This document shows, piece by piece, positions 24,319 through 33,099 of a stretch of 64,000 nt of DNA. A program made the position numbers and the translations under genes. The notes beneath the pieces were generated by a model. The model saw only the letters and a list, made by a program, of their open reading frames with translations. It did not search any database and had not been told where the DNA came from. The stretch is from Erythrobacter sp. (lineage in GTDB: Bacteria > Pseudomonadota > Alphaproteobacteria > Sphingomonadales > Sphingomonadaceae), in contig JAHEAV010000005.1 in the NCBI GenBank assembly GCA_024642565.1, forward strand, positions 1 to 64,000, read 5' to 3'. Within the stretch, counting starts at the first letter, position 1. Each line of letters starts with the position of its first letter.

Positions 24319-25728
24319 TCACACAGAAAATGTATCTGGATCAATCTCAAGCTCATCCAACCGCTTACGCAATGTGTTTCGGTTAATTCCAAGCAATTGC
24401 GCGGCTCTCAATTGATTTCCGGCGGTCTGGCGCAGTGCATGTTCGAACAGTGGCCTCTCAAACGCAGCCAAGGCGCTGTGATAGAGCCTGCCATCGGTAG
24501 CGCCTGCAGTTGGCAGCCATGTTTCCAGAGCAGTCGCAAAATTGTCATTCTCGGCACCGTCATTTCTTAAGGCAATCGCTTCGTCGAGCACGCTCGCAAT
24601 TGTCTCGGTATCGATCACATCATCACGCGCCATCAAGGCAAGACGGTAGATCGTATTCTGTAATTCCCGCACATTCCCGCGCCACACCTGCCGCTCGAGC
24701 AGCGTGATAGCTGCGGCGTCCAATTGGCGTAACGGCAAGCCATCATCCGCTGCCCGGCGTAAAAAATGCCGCGCCAGAGCGCCTATATCGTCCGCCCGCT
24801 CCCTCAACGGCGGAAGCTGGATTGGCACGACGTTAAGCCGGTAAAACAAGTCCTCGCGAAACTTGCCTGCTGCTATCATCGGCTTAAGATCGCGATTGGT
24901 TGCCGCAACGATACGCACATCGACAGCAATTTCCTGTCGTCCGCCCACCCGGCGAATCCGGCCAGACTGCAAAGCCCGCAACAAGCGGGTCTGGGCGTCA
25001 GCAGGCATATCACCAATTTCGTCCAGAAACAGGGTCCCGCCATTGGCCTGCTCAAACTTGCCGATTGCTTGCGAAATCGCTCCTGTAAAAGCGCCCTTTT
25101 CGTGACCGAACAGCTCACTTTCGATCAAGTCCCCCGGTATCGCAGCGGCATTTACTGCAACAAAAGGACCGGTTTTTCGGTGACCAAGCTGATGAATTGC
25201 GTCAGCAACCAGTTCCTTGCCGGTGCCGGACTCCCCGAGAATCAGCACCGTCAAATCATTCCGCAGAACGCGGGTGATCATGCGGAACACGCCCTGCATT
25301 GCCTGACTGCGGCCGACCAGCGGCAGGGCTTCTCCGGGCTCTTCGCGTGATCGATCGATGATTTCCCGCGTGCCTGCGGCTTGCAGCACGGCCCGCACCA
25401 GATCATCCAGATCGAACGGTTTTGGGAAGTATTCAAAGGCACCCGTATCGGTCGCGCGTACCGCTGTATCGAGCGTGTTTTGCGCCGACAAAATTATGAT
25501 CGGCATGTCAGGGTGCAACTGCCTGACCGCATTGAGACTTTCGATACCGTCACCATCGGTCAGCACAACATCGGTTAACATGGCATCGAAGGATCGACTG
25601 GCCAGAAGCCGATCCCTGCCTGCGATGCTGTCTGATTTGCTTACCTCAAAGCCTTCATCCTCCAGCGCCGCTGTCACCACGGTGGCGATGGCGTTGTCGT
25701 CCTCAACCAGCAGAATATGGCCTTGCAT
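24319..25728 (-). CDS. ntrC: Nitrogen regulator NtrC (NR-I)
   Basis: A 469-residue sigma54 activator: receiver domain with Asp53 in AMLTDVVLTDGDG and Lys in YFPKPFDL, an AAA+ domain with ILGESGTGKELVADAI, the intact sigma54-contact loop HEKGAFTGAI, GGTLFLDEIGDMP, and a C-terminal Fis helix-turn-helix (QLLGINRNTLRKRLDEL). When phosphorylated by NtrB it activates nitrogen-assimilation promoters. I prefer the ATG at 25728 to the ORF-track GTG at 25737 because AGGGGTGG is well spaced before it. It follows ntrB by about ten bases. Confidence 0.95.
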   Translation of the reverse strand: MQGHILLVEDDNAIATVVTAALEDEGFEVSKSDSIAGRDRLLASRSFDAMLTDVVLTDGDGIESLNAVRQLHPDMPIIILSAQNTLDTAVRATDTGAFEYFPKPFDLDDLVRAVLQAAGTREIIDRSREEPGEALPLVGRSQAMQGVFRMITRVLRNDLTVLILGESGTGKELVADAIHQLGHRKTGPFVAVNAAAIPGDLIESELFGHEKGAFTGAISQAIGKFEQANGGTLFLDEIGDMPADAQTRLLRALQSGRIRRVGGRQEIAVDVRIVAATNRDLKPMIAAGKFREDLFYRLNVVPIQLPPLRERADDIGALARHFLRRAADDGLPLRQLDAAAITLLERQVWRGNVRELQNTIYRLALMARDDVIDTETIASVLDEAIALRNDGAENDNFATALETWLPTAGATDGRLYHSALAAFERPLFEHALRQTAGNQLRAAQLLGINRNTLRKRLDELEIDPDTFSV

Positions 25729-25739
25729 CTGGTCCACCC

Positions 25740-26813
25740 CTATTTCGCAACTGGCAAGTTAATGCGAAAATGGGTCAGGCCCGCGCTATCATCCCGACTG
25801 TAGGAAATCCGCCCCTCCATATCGGTTACCAACTTCTTCACAAGCGCGAGGCCAAGGCCCTGACCGCCCTTTTTTGCCGTAACAAATGGTTCGAACATTC
25901 GATCGACCAGATGCGGATCAACACCGGGCCCATTGTCGGTCACCGTCACTTCAATGGGGACCTTTACCGAGCGGCCCAGACGGATTGCGCTCATCGCCAG
26001 GCCGCTGACAAAGCGGGTCTTTACGGTAATTTGTGCGGCTTGCGTAGCGGAACTGGCGTCGCAGGCGTTGGACAGCAGATTGATCAGAACCTGTTCCAAT
26101 GCATCCCGGCTTGCGAGGACCTTGGGCAAGGATGGGTCAAATTCCTCTGTCAGCTCCACATTGGCCGGGGCGCTGGCACGAACTGTGGCCATCGCATGTC
26201 TGATGGCTTCATGGAGATTGAAAGCCTCCACCGGATCCGGCGTATTACTGCCCAGTTTCTGCATACGATCAACCAGCCGTGCAATCCGGTCAACTTCGTT
26301 CGAGATCATTGCGGCCAAGGGACGATCTTTCTCATCCAGCTTTCGCGCCAGCAATTGTCCTGCGCCCCGGATGGCAGCCAGCGGGTTCTTGATCTCATGC
26401 GCCAGTACCGCAGGAGCCCCAATTACGCTTTCGACGTCGGCATCGCCAACCGTGTCGTCGCGGCCGACATCCGAAAGCGTGAGGACCCGCCAGCCGGGAT
26501 TTGGCGCGATGGGAGAGACCGTGAGATTGAGGCGTTTACGCACTCCGCCGACCGTCACGACTATTCCGCGCGCCAGCATTTGTTGTTCCTCGCTCGCAAG
26601 CCGGTCCTGCAAACGACTCTCCCCAAAATCAACGAGCTCGGTAAATCGCATGCCGATAAGCCGCTTGCTACTGCGCCCCAGCAAGCTTTCCGCGGCCGGA
26701 TTGACTTCCGCGATCGTCAAATCGCGATCAAGCAGCAAAACTGCAAAGATCAACCCCCCGATCTGGGCCGCAGCAGTTGGGGGATTGGCCGATACCGGCA
26801 TTTGCACATTCAC
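25740..26813 (-). CDS. ntrB: Nitrogen sensor kinase NtrB (NR-II)
   Basis: A 357-residue cytosolic histidine kinase with an N-terminal PAS domain ([20 protein letters not shown]), HisKA motif [15 protein letters not shown] (His139), N box [19 protein letters not shown] and [13 protein letters not shown]. NtrB is governed by the PII protein and phosphorylates or dephosphorylates NtrC. No transmembrane segment is apparent. The GTG start overlaps the dusB stop by four bases, and dusB (nifR3)-ntrB-ntrC is a long-recognised alphaproteobacterial operon. Confidence 0.94.
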   Translation of the reverse strand: MNVQMPVSANPPTAAAQIGGLIFAVLLLDRDLTIAEVNPAAESLLGRSSKRLIGMRFTELVDFGESRLQDRLASEEQQMLARGIVVTVGGVRKRLNLTVSPIAPNPGWRVLTLSDVGRDDTVGDADVESVIGAPAVLAHEIKNPLAAIRGAGQLLARKLDEKDRPLAAMISNEVDRIARLVDRMQKLGSNTPDPVEAFNLHEAIRHAMATVRASAPANVELTEEFDPSLPKVLASRDALEQVLINLLSNACDASSATQAAQITVKTRFVSGLAMSAIRLGRSVKVPIEVTVTDNGPGVDPHLVDRMFEPFVTAKKGGQGLGLALVKKLVTDMEGRISYSRDDSAGLTHFRINLPVAK

Positions 26814-27826
26814 GCCGCGCGGCGGTGAAGGAAGGGAGAATAGAACCGTTCCAATTCGCCAAGAACCTGATGTGGGTCATCGATAAAGTTCACATGATTC
26901 CGAAATTCGGCAGAACCATGCAAACCCTTGGTATACCAACCCAAGTGCTTCCGCGCGACTTTTACGCCGACTTCAATCCCGTAATGATCCAGCATCGCGC
27001 GATAATGCTCTACAAGCACCAGAAATTGTTCATTCAGGCTCGGGTTTGGCAGGGCATCACCCGTTTTTAACCAGTGCATTACCTGACCCAGAAGCCACGG
27101 CTTGCCATAGGCGCCCCGCCCGATCATCACCCCGTCCGCACCGGATTGTTCGAGCGCAGCGGCTGTATCTTCGATTCCGCAAATGTCCCCGTTGACGATG
27201 ACCGGGATTGAGACCGCGTCCTTTACTTCGCGGACGAAAGCCCAATCCGCATGTCCCTTGTACATCTGGTTACGGGTCCGCCCATGGACGGTAATCATCT
27301 TGGCGCCCAGATCTTCGGCAATATGCGCCAATTCCGGAGCATTGAGTGAACAATGATCCCATCCCATACGCATCTTGACCGTAACCGGCACATCGACAGC
27401 CTTTACCGTGGCCTCAATCAGACTGGCAGCCAAGGGCAGGTCACGCATCAAGGCCGAACCGGCGTCGCCATTGACCACCTTCTTTACCGGGCAGCCCATA
27501 TTGATATCGATTATCGCCGCGCCTCGGTCCGCATTCAGTTTGGCAGCCTCAGCCATCTCGGCAGGGCTACATCCAGCCAGTTGAAGAGAAACGGGTTCTT
27601 CCACAGTGTCCCAAGCTGCCTTTTGCAGCGATTGACGGGTCTCCCGGATCATTGCCGGGCTGGCGATCATCTCGGTTACATTCAATCCTGAGCCATAACG
27701 CCGTACGAGCGTGCGGAACGGCATGTCCGTGACCCCTGTCATAGGCGCCAGGACAACCGGACAATCTATCGCGACTGGCCCAATCTGGATTGGCTTGAGC
27801 TCAGGGGGAACTGGTAAAGTTGACAT
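26810..27826 (-). CDS. dusB: tRNA-dihydrouridine synthase (DusB type)
   Basis: The protein (338 residues from the ATG at 27826) is an FMN TIM-barrel enzyme: [43 protein letters not shown] with the catalytic Cys, [29 protein letters not shown] and [14 protein letters not shown]. It reduces uridines in tRNA D-loops. The homologous gene beside ntrBC was named nifR3 in Rhodobacter. The ORF-track start 19 codons upstream extends into the divergent promoter region and lacks family similarity, so I trimmed it. Confidence 0.93.
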   Translation of the reverse strand: MSTLPVPPELKPIQIGPVAIDCPVVLAPMTGVTDMPFRTLVRRYGSGLNVTEMIASPAMIRETRQSLQKAAWDTVEEPVSLQLAGCSPAEMAEAAKLNADRGAAIIDINMGCPVKKVVNGDAGSALMRDLPLAASLIEATVKAVDVPVTVKMRMGWDHCSLNAPELAHIAEDLGAKMITVHGRTRNQMYKGHADWAFVREVKDAVSIPVIVNGDICGIEDTAAALEQSGADGVMIGRGAYGKPWLLGQVMHWLKTGDALPNPSLNEQFLVLVEHYRAMLDHYGIEVGVKVARKHLGWYTKGLHGSAEFRNHVNFIDDPHQVLGELERFYSPFLHRRAA

Positions 27827-27902
27827 TTTGCTTGGGTGCCTAAATTTTAGGCAGCGCATAGTGCATTGCAGCATGTGGTGCAAGGCGCTAGCGCGCAGGG
27901 TA

Positions 27903-29054
27903 ATGGCTCTTCGCCCATCCCTTTCCCCCTTTGCGGCGGTGATTGTTGCCGCAGGACAAGGGTTGCGCGCAGGTCAGCCTGTACCAAAGCAGTTTGCACT
28001 GTGGCGCGGAAAGCCTGTGCTTCGCCATGCGGTCGAGGCAGTCTCTGCGGCAGGGGCGGATCCAATCGTGGTCGCGATCCCCGAAAATGGTGAAGACTTG
28101 GCGCGCGAGGCGCTGGACGGAATTGCCAATGTGCATTTTGTCGCCGGCGGCGCAACGCGCCAATCGTCCGTGCGGGCTGCACTTGAAGCGATCGAAGCGA
28201 GTGCTCCGGACAGAGTGCTCATCCATGACGCCGCCCGACCAATCCTTCCACAGGAGGTAATTGAACGTTTGCTGGCCGCATTGGAGCTTCATGACGCGGC
28301 AATTCCGGTGCTTCCAGTGGTCGACAGCTTGTCGATTGAGGTGGAAGGCTTCATGCACGGATCTGCCGATCGCGGCTCTTTGCGCCGGGTCCAAACCCCG
28401 CAAGCCTTTCGCTTTGAACGGATACTTTCCGCCCATAAAGCTTGGATTGGTAAAGCCGATGCAGGAGACGATGCCCAGATAGCATTGGCGTCTGGCGTTG
28501 TAGTTGCCCATGTCGCCGGCGACGAGGCTCTAAAAAAACTGACTTTTGCAGAGGACTTCATGACAGCAAAACTGGCTGTGCGAACCGGTCTTGGCTACGA
28601 TGTTCACCGACTGGCGGCAGGCGAGGAATTATGGCTTGGCGGGGTCATGATTCCCTATGATCGGGGTTTGGTGGGGCATAGCGATGCGGATGTGGCGCTC
28701 CACGCAGTGGTTGATGCGTTGCTGGGAGCCATTGGCAAAGGCGACATTGGCCAGCATTTCCCTCCTAGCGACCCCAAATGGAAAGGTGCCCCTTCGTCGC
28801 GTTTCGTTGAATACGCCGCCAATTCCGTGACCGAATTCGGTTACCGAATTGGCAATGTTGACCTGACGATTATCTGCGAAGCACCCAAGATCGGGCCACA
28901 TCGGGATACCATCCAACTGCGGATTGCCAATTTACTGGGCGTTGACAAGTCTCAAGTGAATGTCAAAGCCACCACAACCGAGCGCCTTGGCTTTACCGGT
29001 AGGGAAGAGGGAATTGCGGCCCAGGCTATTGTGACTCTTGTCTCGGAAAATTAG
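27903..29054 (+). CDS. ispDF: Bifunctional IspD/IspF isoprenoid enzyme
   Basis: A 383-residue fusion. Residues 1 to about 225 are 2-C-methyl-D-erythritol 4-phosphate cytidylyltransferase ([32 protein letters not shown]). Residues from about 228 are the MEcPP synthase IspF (GLGYDVHRL with metal ligands Asp233 and His235, [35 protein letters not shown]). It performs steps three and five of the MEP pathway. The fusion is frequent in alphaproteobacteria. The ATG at 27903 matches the IspD N-terminus; the longer ORF-track version runs through the divergent dusB promoter. Confidence 0.95.
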   Translation: MALRPSLSPFAAVIVAAGQGLRAGQPVPKQFALWRGKPVLRHAVEAVSAAGADPIVVAIPENGEDLAREALDGIANVHFVAGGATRQSSVRAALEAIEASAPDRVLIHDAARPILPQEVIERLLAALELHDAAIPVLPVVDSLSIEVEGFMHGSADRGSLRRVQTPQAFRFERILSAHKAWIGKADAGDDAQIALASGVVVAHVAGDEALKKLTFAEDFMTAKLAVRTGLGYDVHRLAAGEELWLGGVMIPYDRGLVGHSDADVALHAVVDALLGAIGKGDIGQHFPPSDPKWKGAPSSRFVEYAANSVTEFGYRIGNVDLTIICEAPKIGPHRDTIQLRIANLLGVDKSQVNVKATTTERLGFTGREEGIAAQAIVTLVSEN

Positions 29055-29067
29055 GATCGCACGTATC

Positions 29068-29619
29068 ATGAAGTTAAAGTTTGCAGCCGGTGCCGCCGCC
29101 ATATTGTCTATGGCGCAACCGCAGATAGCCTTTGCCCAAGCTGCAAAGACCCAGTGCATCAAGGAGGCCGATCTTTCGGACGCCATCGTCTATGCCATGC
29201 CCTCTTTGTTTGCAGCGTTTCGTACAAAATGCATAGCGACGCTTCCGAAAGACGGGTTCACACGGGTCAAGGGTGATGCATTTGCCAGCAGCTTCACGAC
29301 TTTGCAGGACCAAACGTGGCCTGGGGCGCAAAGGGTGCTGCTTGTATTTGCCAGCGCCGGGTCCGGCAAATCAGGCACAAATGATCAAATGGTGACTTTG
29401 ATGAAGTCACTTCCCGGCGAAGCAGTCCGACCTTTCATCGATGCGATCATCGAGCAAAAGATTGCCGAAGAAATTCAAGTGAGCCGGTGCGCCGATATCG
29501 AACGGGGGGTATCCCTGCTTGCGCCGCTGCCCCCACAGAATATCGGCGGTTTGCTGAGCTTCATCATGCAGTTCGCAAACACCAAAGAACCCGAGATCTG
29601 TCCGAAGGACCGCAAATGA
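29068..29619 (+). CDS. Secreted protein of unknown function
   Basis: From the ATG at 29068 a 183-residue protein opens with a typical signal peptide (MKLKFAAGAAAILSMAQPQI, cleavage after AFA). I recognise no domain. The mature part has four cysteines (TQCIKE, TKCIAT, SRCADI, EICPKD), which could form two disulfides in the periplasm, and is mostly helical in pattern. It lies 13 bases after ispDF, and its stop overlaps the next start (ATGA), so it is cotranscribed with ispDF and the CinA-like gene. Confidence 0.6.
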   Translation: MKLKFAAGAAAILSMAQPQIAFAQAAKTQCIKEADLSDAIVYAMPSLFAAFRTKCIATLPKDGFTRVKGDAFASSFTTLQDQTWPGAQRVLLVFASAGSGKSGTNDQMVTLMKSLPGEAVRPFIDAIIEQKIAEEIQVSRCADIERGVSLLAPLPPQNIGGLLSFIMQFANTKEPEICPKDRK

Positions 29620-30116
29620 GACACGCCCTTCTCCCGAAAGAAATTGAGGCAATGGCAAAGCGCGTAGTCGAAGCCAATATTGCCGCCGGACGCACGATTA
29701 CCGTTGCGGAAAGCTGCACAGGCGGGCTTGTGGCTGCCGCCCTGACAGAAGTCGCCGGCTCCTCCAAAGTGCTCGATCGCGGCTTCGTAACATACTCCAA
29801 TGACGCCAAGATGGAGATGCTCGGTGTATCAAGCGATATCATCGAGACTTTTGGCGCAGTATCGATTGCCTGCGTCTGGGCGATGGCCAATGGAGCCTTG
29901 CAAAAAAGCACCGCTGATGTGGCCGTCGCCGTTAGTGGGATAGCCGGACCCGATGGCGGCACTGATCTGAAGCCGGTCGGAACGGTGGTTTTCGCACGCT
30001 CCATTCGCAACAGCGAAGCTGAGCCGGAGGGCGAATTGCGGAAGTTCGATGGCAAGACGCGGGCAGAAATTCGCCTTCAGGCTACATTATCTGCACTGGA
30101 ATTGTTGCTACCATAA
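29616..30116 (+). CDS. CinA C-terminal/nicotinamide-nucleotide amidase (PncC-like)
   Basis: A 166-residue stand-alone CinA C-terminal domain: TVAESCTGGLVAAALTEVAG with the catalytic serine, GFVTYSNDAKMEMLGV, SGIAGPDGGTDLKPVGTVVFA. PncC deamidates nicotinamide mononucleotide to nicotinate mononucleotide in NAD recycling. The ATG overlapping the upstream stop sets the start; the ORF-track version adds 43 unrelated residues. The last 40 bases overlap the convergent RatA/Coq10-like gene on the other strand. Confidence 0.88.
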   Translation: MRHALLPKEIEAMAKRVVEANIAAGRTITVAESCTGGLVAAALTEVAGSSKVLDRGFVTYSNDAKMEMLGVSSDIIETFGAVSIACVWAMANGALQKSTADVAVAVSGIAGPDGGTDLKPVGTVVFARSIRNSEAEPEGELRKFDGKTRAEIRLQATLSALELLLP

Positions 30117-30538
30117 AGCTGTTCGGCACGTGTTTCGAATGCCGCGACCATTTTGCGGAAAGCGCGATCAAAGTACTGACCGGCCAGAGCCTCGAACACC
30201 TTATTCTTGAAAGTGAAGTCGACACTGAAATCGACCTTGCAGCCGCCTTCTGGCAGGGCCTGAAAGTGCCAGCGATTGTCAAGATCGCGCAGCGGTCCGT
30301 CGACATATTGCACGTCAATCAACCCCGGACGCTGCTTGGTCACCCGAGACGTGAATTTCTCGCGCAAGCTCTTGAAACCAACCACCATGTCAGCGACCAT
30401 TTCGGTTTCGTTGTTGGAACGCACCCGAGTGGCGACAACCCATGGCAGGAAGTCCTGATACCTGCCGACGTCAGCAACCAGGTCGAACATCTGTTCACTT
30501 GTCCAGGGAAGAACCCTCGTCTCCTGTATTCCTGGCAT
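30077..30538 (-). CDS. RatA/Coq10-like START-domain protein
   Basis: A 153-residue START/polyketide-cyclase fold protein beginning [20 protein letters not shown] with LVADVGRYQDFLPWVVATRV, DVQYVDGPL and LDNRWHFQ. This family is annotated both as the RatA toxin and as Coq10-type ubiquinone-binding protein. In alphaproteobacteria a ubiquinone or lipid-chaperone role is more likely than toxicity, since no antitoxin partner is present. Its ATG overlaps the lipA stop by one base (TAATG). Confidence 0.8.
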   Translation of the reverse strand: MPGIQETRVLPWTSEQMFDLVADVGRYQDFLPWVVATRVRSNNETEMVADMVVGFKSLREKFTSRVTKQRPGLIDVQYVDGPLRDLDNRWHFQALPEGGCKVDFSVDFTFKNKVFEALAGQYFDRAFRKMVAAFETRAEQLYGSNNSSADNVA

Positions 30539-31485
30539 TACGCCGTCTGCTGTTTTGCCAGTTTTGCTTCACGCGAAGCGCGCATGCGGGCAAAATCGTC
30601 TCCCGCATGGTAGCTTGAACGCGTCAGCGGGCTGGAGGCAACCTGCAAGAAACCCTTGGCCCGAGCAATCGCGCCGAAGGCATCAAAGGCCTTTGGCGTT
30701 ACAAAATCTTCAACACGCGCATGTTTCGGCGTGGGTTGGAGGTATTGCCCCATCGTCATGAAATCTATGTCTGCGCTGCGCATGTCATCCATCACTTGAT
30801 GAACTTCGAGCCGCTGCTCGCCAAGGCCCAACATTATTCCCGATTTGGTGAATATCCTCGGATCATGATTCTTCACCTCTTCAAGCAGGCGCAGCGATGC
30901 ATAATAACGCGCACCCGGCCGAATGGTCGGGTAAAGCCGTGGAACCGTTTCGAGATTGTGATTGTAAACATCTGGTCCGGCTTCACAAATCGCTTCGACC
31001 GCCGGCCGCATCTTACCGCGGAAATCGGGTGTCAGGATTTCGATGGTCGTATTAGGCGTTTCGCGGCGTAGCGCCTGGATCACCTTGACGAACTGCCCTG
31101 CACCGCCGTCTGGCAAATCGTCCCGATCCACCGAGGTTACCACGATATGTTCCAGGCCCAATTTGGCCGCTGCAGCTGCTGTATGTTCGGGCTCAAGCGG
31201 ATCTACGATCCTGGGCATGCCGGTCTTTACATTGCAAAAGGCACAGGCCCGCGTGCAAACATCACCCAATATCATCACAGTGGCGTGCTTTTTCGTCCAG
31301 CATTCGCCGATATTGGGGCAGGCCGCTTCTTCGCATACCGTGTTGAGATTGAGGTCACGCATCAGCTTGCGCGTTTCGTGATACCCCTTGCTAACCGGGG
31401 CTTTTACGCGAATCCAGTCAGGCTTGCGCTGCCGTTCGGGCCGCGCAGCATCCGGGGTGTTTGCCAAATCGTTCATTCGGGCCAT
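30538..31485 (-). CDS. lipA: Lipoyl synthase
   Basis: This 315-residue radical SAM enzyme has the radical cluster motif CTRACAFC, the auxiliary cluster motif [12 protein letters not shown] near residues 50-60, and the C-terminal [11 protein letters not shown] arginine-serine segment. It inserts two sulfurs into protein-bound octanoyl groups to make lipoyl cofactors. The pyruvate dehydrogenase subunits in this window depend on it, including the lipoyl-bearing E1 beta. It is followed immediately by the RatA/Coq10-like gene. Confidence 0.96.
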   Translation of the reverse strand: MARMNDLANTPDAARPERQRKPDWIRVKAPVSKGYHETRKLMRDLNLNTVCEEAACPNIGECWTKKHATVMILGDVCTRACAFCNVKTGMPRIVDPLEPEHTAAAAAKLGLEHIVVTSVDRDDLPDGGAGQFVKVIQALRRETPNTTIEILTPDFRGKMRPAVEAICEAGPDVYNHNLETVPRLYPTIRPGARYYASLRLLEEVKNHDPRIFTKSGIMLGLGEQRLEVHQVMDDMRSADIDFMTMGQYLQPTPKHARVEDFVTPKAFDAFGAIARAKGFLQVASSPLTRSSYHAGDDFARMRASREAKLAKQQTA

Positions 31486-31561
31486 TTAGGCGGCTCTCGG
31501 CGATGCCGCAAGGCACACCTCCCACCTGATTTTGCAGGATCAGAAAATGGGTACCAATTTG

Positions 31562-31604
31562 TTGTTCAATCTTGCTGAACAAACCAAATGTCGCCACATG
31601 CGAC
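31562..31604 (+). promoter_or_regulatory. Two inverted repeats in the carbonic anhydrase leader
   Basis: TTGTTCA-atcttgc-TGAACAA is a perfect seven-base inverted repeat (31562-31582). It is followed by the short hairpin GTCGC-cacat-GCGAC (31590-31604), which ends three bases before the carbonic anhydrase ATG. The first could be a dimeric regulator site between lipA and this gene. The second would structure the ribosome-binding region, where no strong Shine-Dalgarno is visible. Function is inferred from position only. Confidence 0.4.
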
Positions 31605-31607
31605 GGC

Positions 31608-32246
31608 ATGAAATCATTCGACCAAATGATCGACGGATACCGTCAGTTCCGGTCCGGAGACTGGAAGCGCCAGCATGACCGGTGGGAAGAACTGCAAGAT
31701 GGCCAATCCCCTCAGGTCATGATCATCGCATGTTCGGATAGCCGGGTTGATCCGGCGCAGATTTTCGCAGTCGACCCCGGTGAACTTTTCGTGGTGCGCA
31801 ATGTCGCGGCAATGGTTCCTCCCTTTGAAACCACTCCGGGCAGGCACGGTGTATCCGCCGCGCTTGAATTTGCAGTCCAATTTTTGAAAGTGCGTGAAAT
31901 CGTGGTGATGGGCCATGGTATGTGCGGAGGCTGCAAGGCTGCATTGACGCAGGAAATGCATGGCACTGAGCTGGGCCAAGGCGGTTTTGTGGCAAGCTGG
32001 ATCGCCCTGCTTGACGACGCCCGCGATGCAATTGCCCGCGAATTGGGCACCGAAGGGCGCGTTGCCGAACGGGCAATGGAACAGGCGGGCGTCAAGGTCA
32101 GTCTGGCAAATCTGCGTACCTTCCCCTGTGTGCGGGAAAAGGAAGCAAACGGCAGCCTGAAATTGCGCGGGGCATTCTTCGCCATTTCAGACGGAGTGCT
32201 GCATCTTCTTGATGAAGCAACAGGCGACTTCGCGCCGGCGAGCTGA
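31608..32246 (+). CDS. Beta-class carbonic anhydrase
   Basis: The protein (212 residues from the ATG) has the beta-carbonic-anhydrase zinc set Cys42, Asp44 and Arg46 in ACSDSRVDP, and His103 and Cys106 in VMGHGMCGGC. FVVRNVAAMVP and GVSAALEFAV are further family blocks. It interconverts CO2 and bicarbonate, supplying carboxylases and balancing pH. The ORF-track frame opens 12 codons earlier at a TTG inside an inverted repeat, so the ATG is preferred. Confidence 0.92.
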   Translation: MKSFDQMIDGYRQFRSGDWKRQHDRWEELQDGQSPQVMIIACSDSRVDPAQIFAVDPGELFVVRNVAAMVPPFETTPGRHGVSAALEFAVQFLKVREIVVMGHGMCGGCKAALTQEMHGTELGQGGFVASWIALLDDARDAIARELGTEGRVAERAMEQAGVKVSLANLRTFPCVREKEANGSLKLRGAFFAISDGVLHLLDEATGDFAPAS

Positions 32247-32295
32247 TGCAGCTTGCAGCTTGCCCCGATACAGCATTCGGCGGTAACACAGCGGC

Positions 32296-33024
32296 ATGAC
32301 CTATAAAGCGCTGAATAATATCGCACTGCTCATTGATGCTGACAATATCGATCCCAAAGGCATCGACCCTGTGCTTACGGTTATGGCCGAACTGGGGCAG
32401 GTAAATATTCGCCGCGCCTATGGAAATTTTGCCAAACAGGCCTTGGTCAACTGGGACAAAATTACAAATAAGTTTGGCATTCGGCCACAACAGCAGTTCG
32501 ACGTTTCAAAAGGCAAGAACGCGACCGATATGGCCATGACGATTGATGCAATCGATCTGCTCAATCAAGGTAAGGTCGATGGCTTCGGTATAATGACATC
32601 CGATAGCGATTTCACACCGCTTGTGACCCGCCTTCGGCAGGACGGAATAGTGGTTTACGGCTTTGGTGACAGCAAGACACCCGAAGCCTTTCGCTCGGTT
32701 TGCACCCGCTTCATCGATACCCAGAAATTGATCGCCAGCAATGTTGCTGACCATGCCCCGCCATCGAGTGTGAAAGCGAACATCAAATCGCCAGTCATTG
32801 ATCCAGAATTGGTTGAGCTTCTTGGCGATGCGCTCAAGGCGGCCAAACGCGATGATGAAGGATTTGCGTCCATGAGCGAAGTCGGAAATATCGCCGGCAA
32901 CCGATCAAGCTTTGATGTGCGCAATTACGGCTACAAGCGGCTATCTGAGCTGTTTCGTGCCCTCGATCAATTTAAGGTGGAACGGCGTGACAACGGTCAT
33001 CTCTACGTTAAACGCCTGCGATAA
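32296..33024 (+). CDS. NYN-domain nuclease-like protein with LOTUS/OST-HTH domain
   Basis: The 242-residue protein has an N-terminal PIN-like NYN domain (NIALLIDADNIDPKGIDPVL, KNATDMAMTIDAIDLL, GFGIMTSDSDFTPLVTRLRQ) with the acidic residues expected at a metal-dependent RNase site. After a linker, the C-terminal part (VELLGDALKAAKRDDEGFAS, NYGYKRLSELFRAL) resembles the OST-HTH/LOTUS RNA-binding domain. The LabA/DUF88 layout suggests RNA processing or decay, but the bacterial role and substrate are unknown. It ends just before a strong shared terminator hairpin. Confidence 0.85.
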   Translation: MTYKALNNIALLIDADNIDPKGIDPVLTVMAELGQVNIRRAYGNFAKQALVNWDKITNKFGIRPQQQFDVSKGKNATDMAMTIDAIDLLNQGKVDGFGIMTSDSDFTPLVTRLRQDGIVVYGFGDSKTPEAFRSVCTRFIDTQKLIASNVADHAPPSSVKANIKSPVIDPELVELLGDALKAAKRDDEGFASMSEVGNIAGNRSSFDVRNYGYKRLSELFRALDQFKVERRDNGHLYVKRLR

Positions 33025-33049
33025 ATAGCCCGGGTCTCCCACAAATAAA

Positions 33050-33075
33050 AGGGCGCAAACCGAAGTTCGCGCCCT
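33050..33075 (-). terminator. Rho-independent terminator of the repeat-protein gene
   Basis: AGGGCGC and GCGCCCT form a seven-base stem, with an inner AAC-cgaa-GTT helix. On the minus strand it is followed by TTTTATTTG, a usable U-tract, 25 bases after the stop at 33100. On the plus strand only CTTGAA follows, so it acts more weakly for the convergent NYN gene. Confidence 0.8.
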
Positions 33076-33099
33076 CTTGAATCAGTCCGTCGCAGTTGG

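Noticed and set aside
26929-26942. TTGGTATACCAA palindrome
   Set aside because: It lies inside the dusB coding sequence, far from any start, and differs from the GntR operator by flanking bases; likely chance.
30077-30538. RatA as part of a toxin-antitoxin pair
   Set aside because: No RatB-like or other small partner gene is adjacent; lipA and the pncC-like gene flank it, so a Coq10-like role is favoured.
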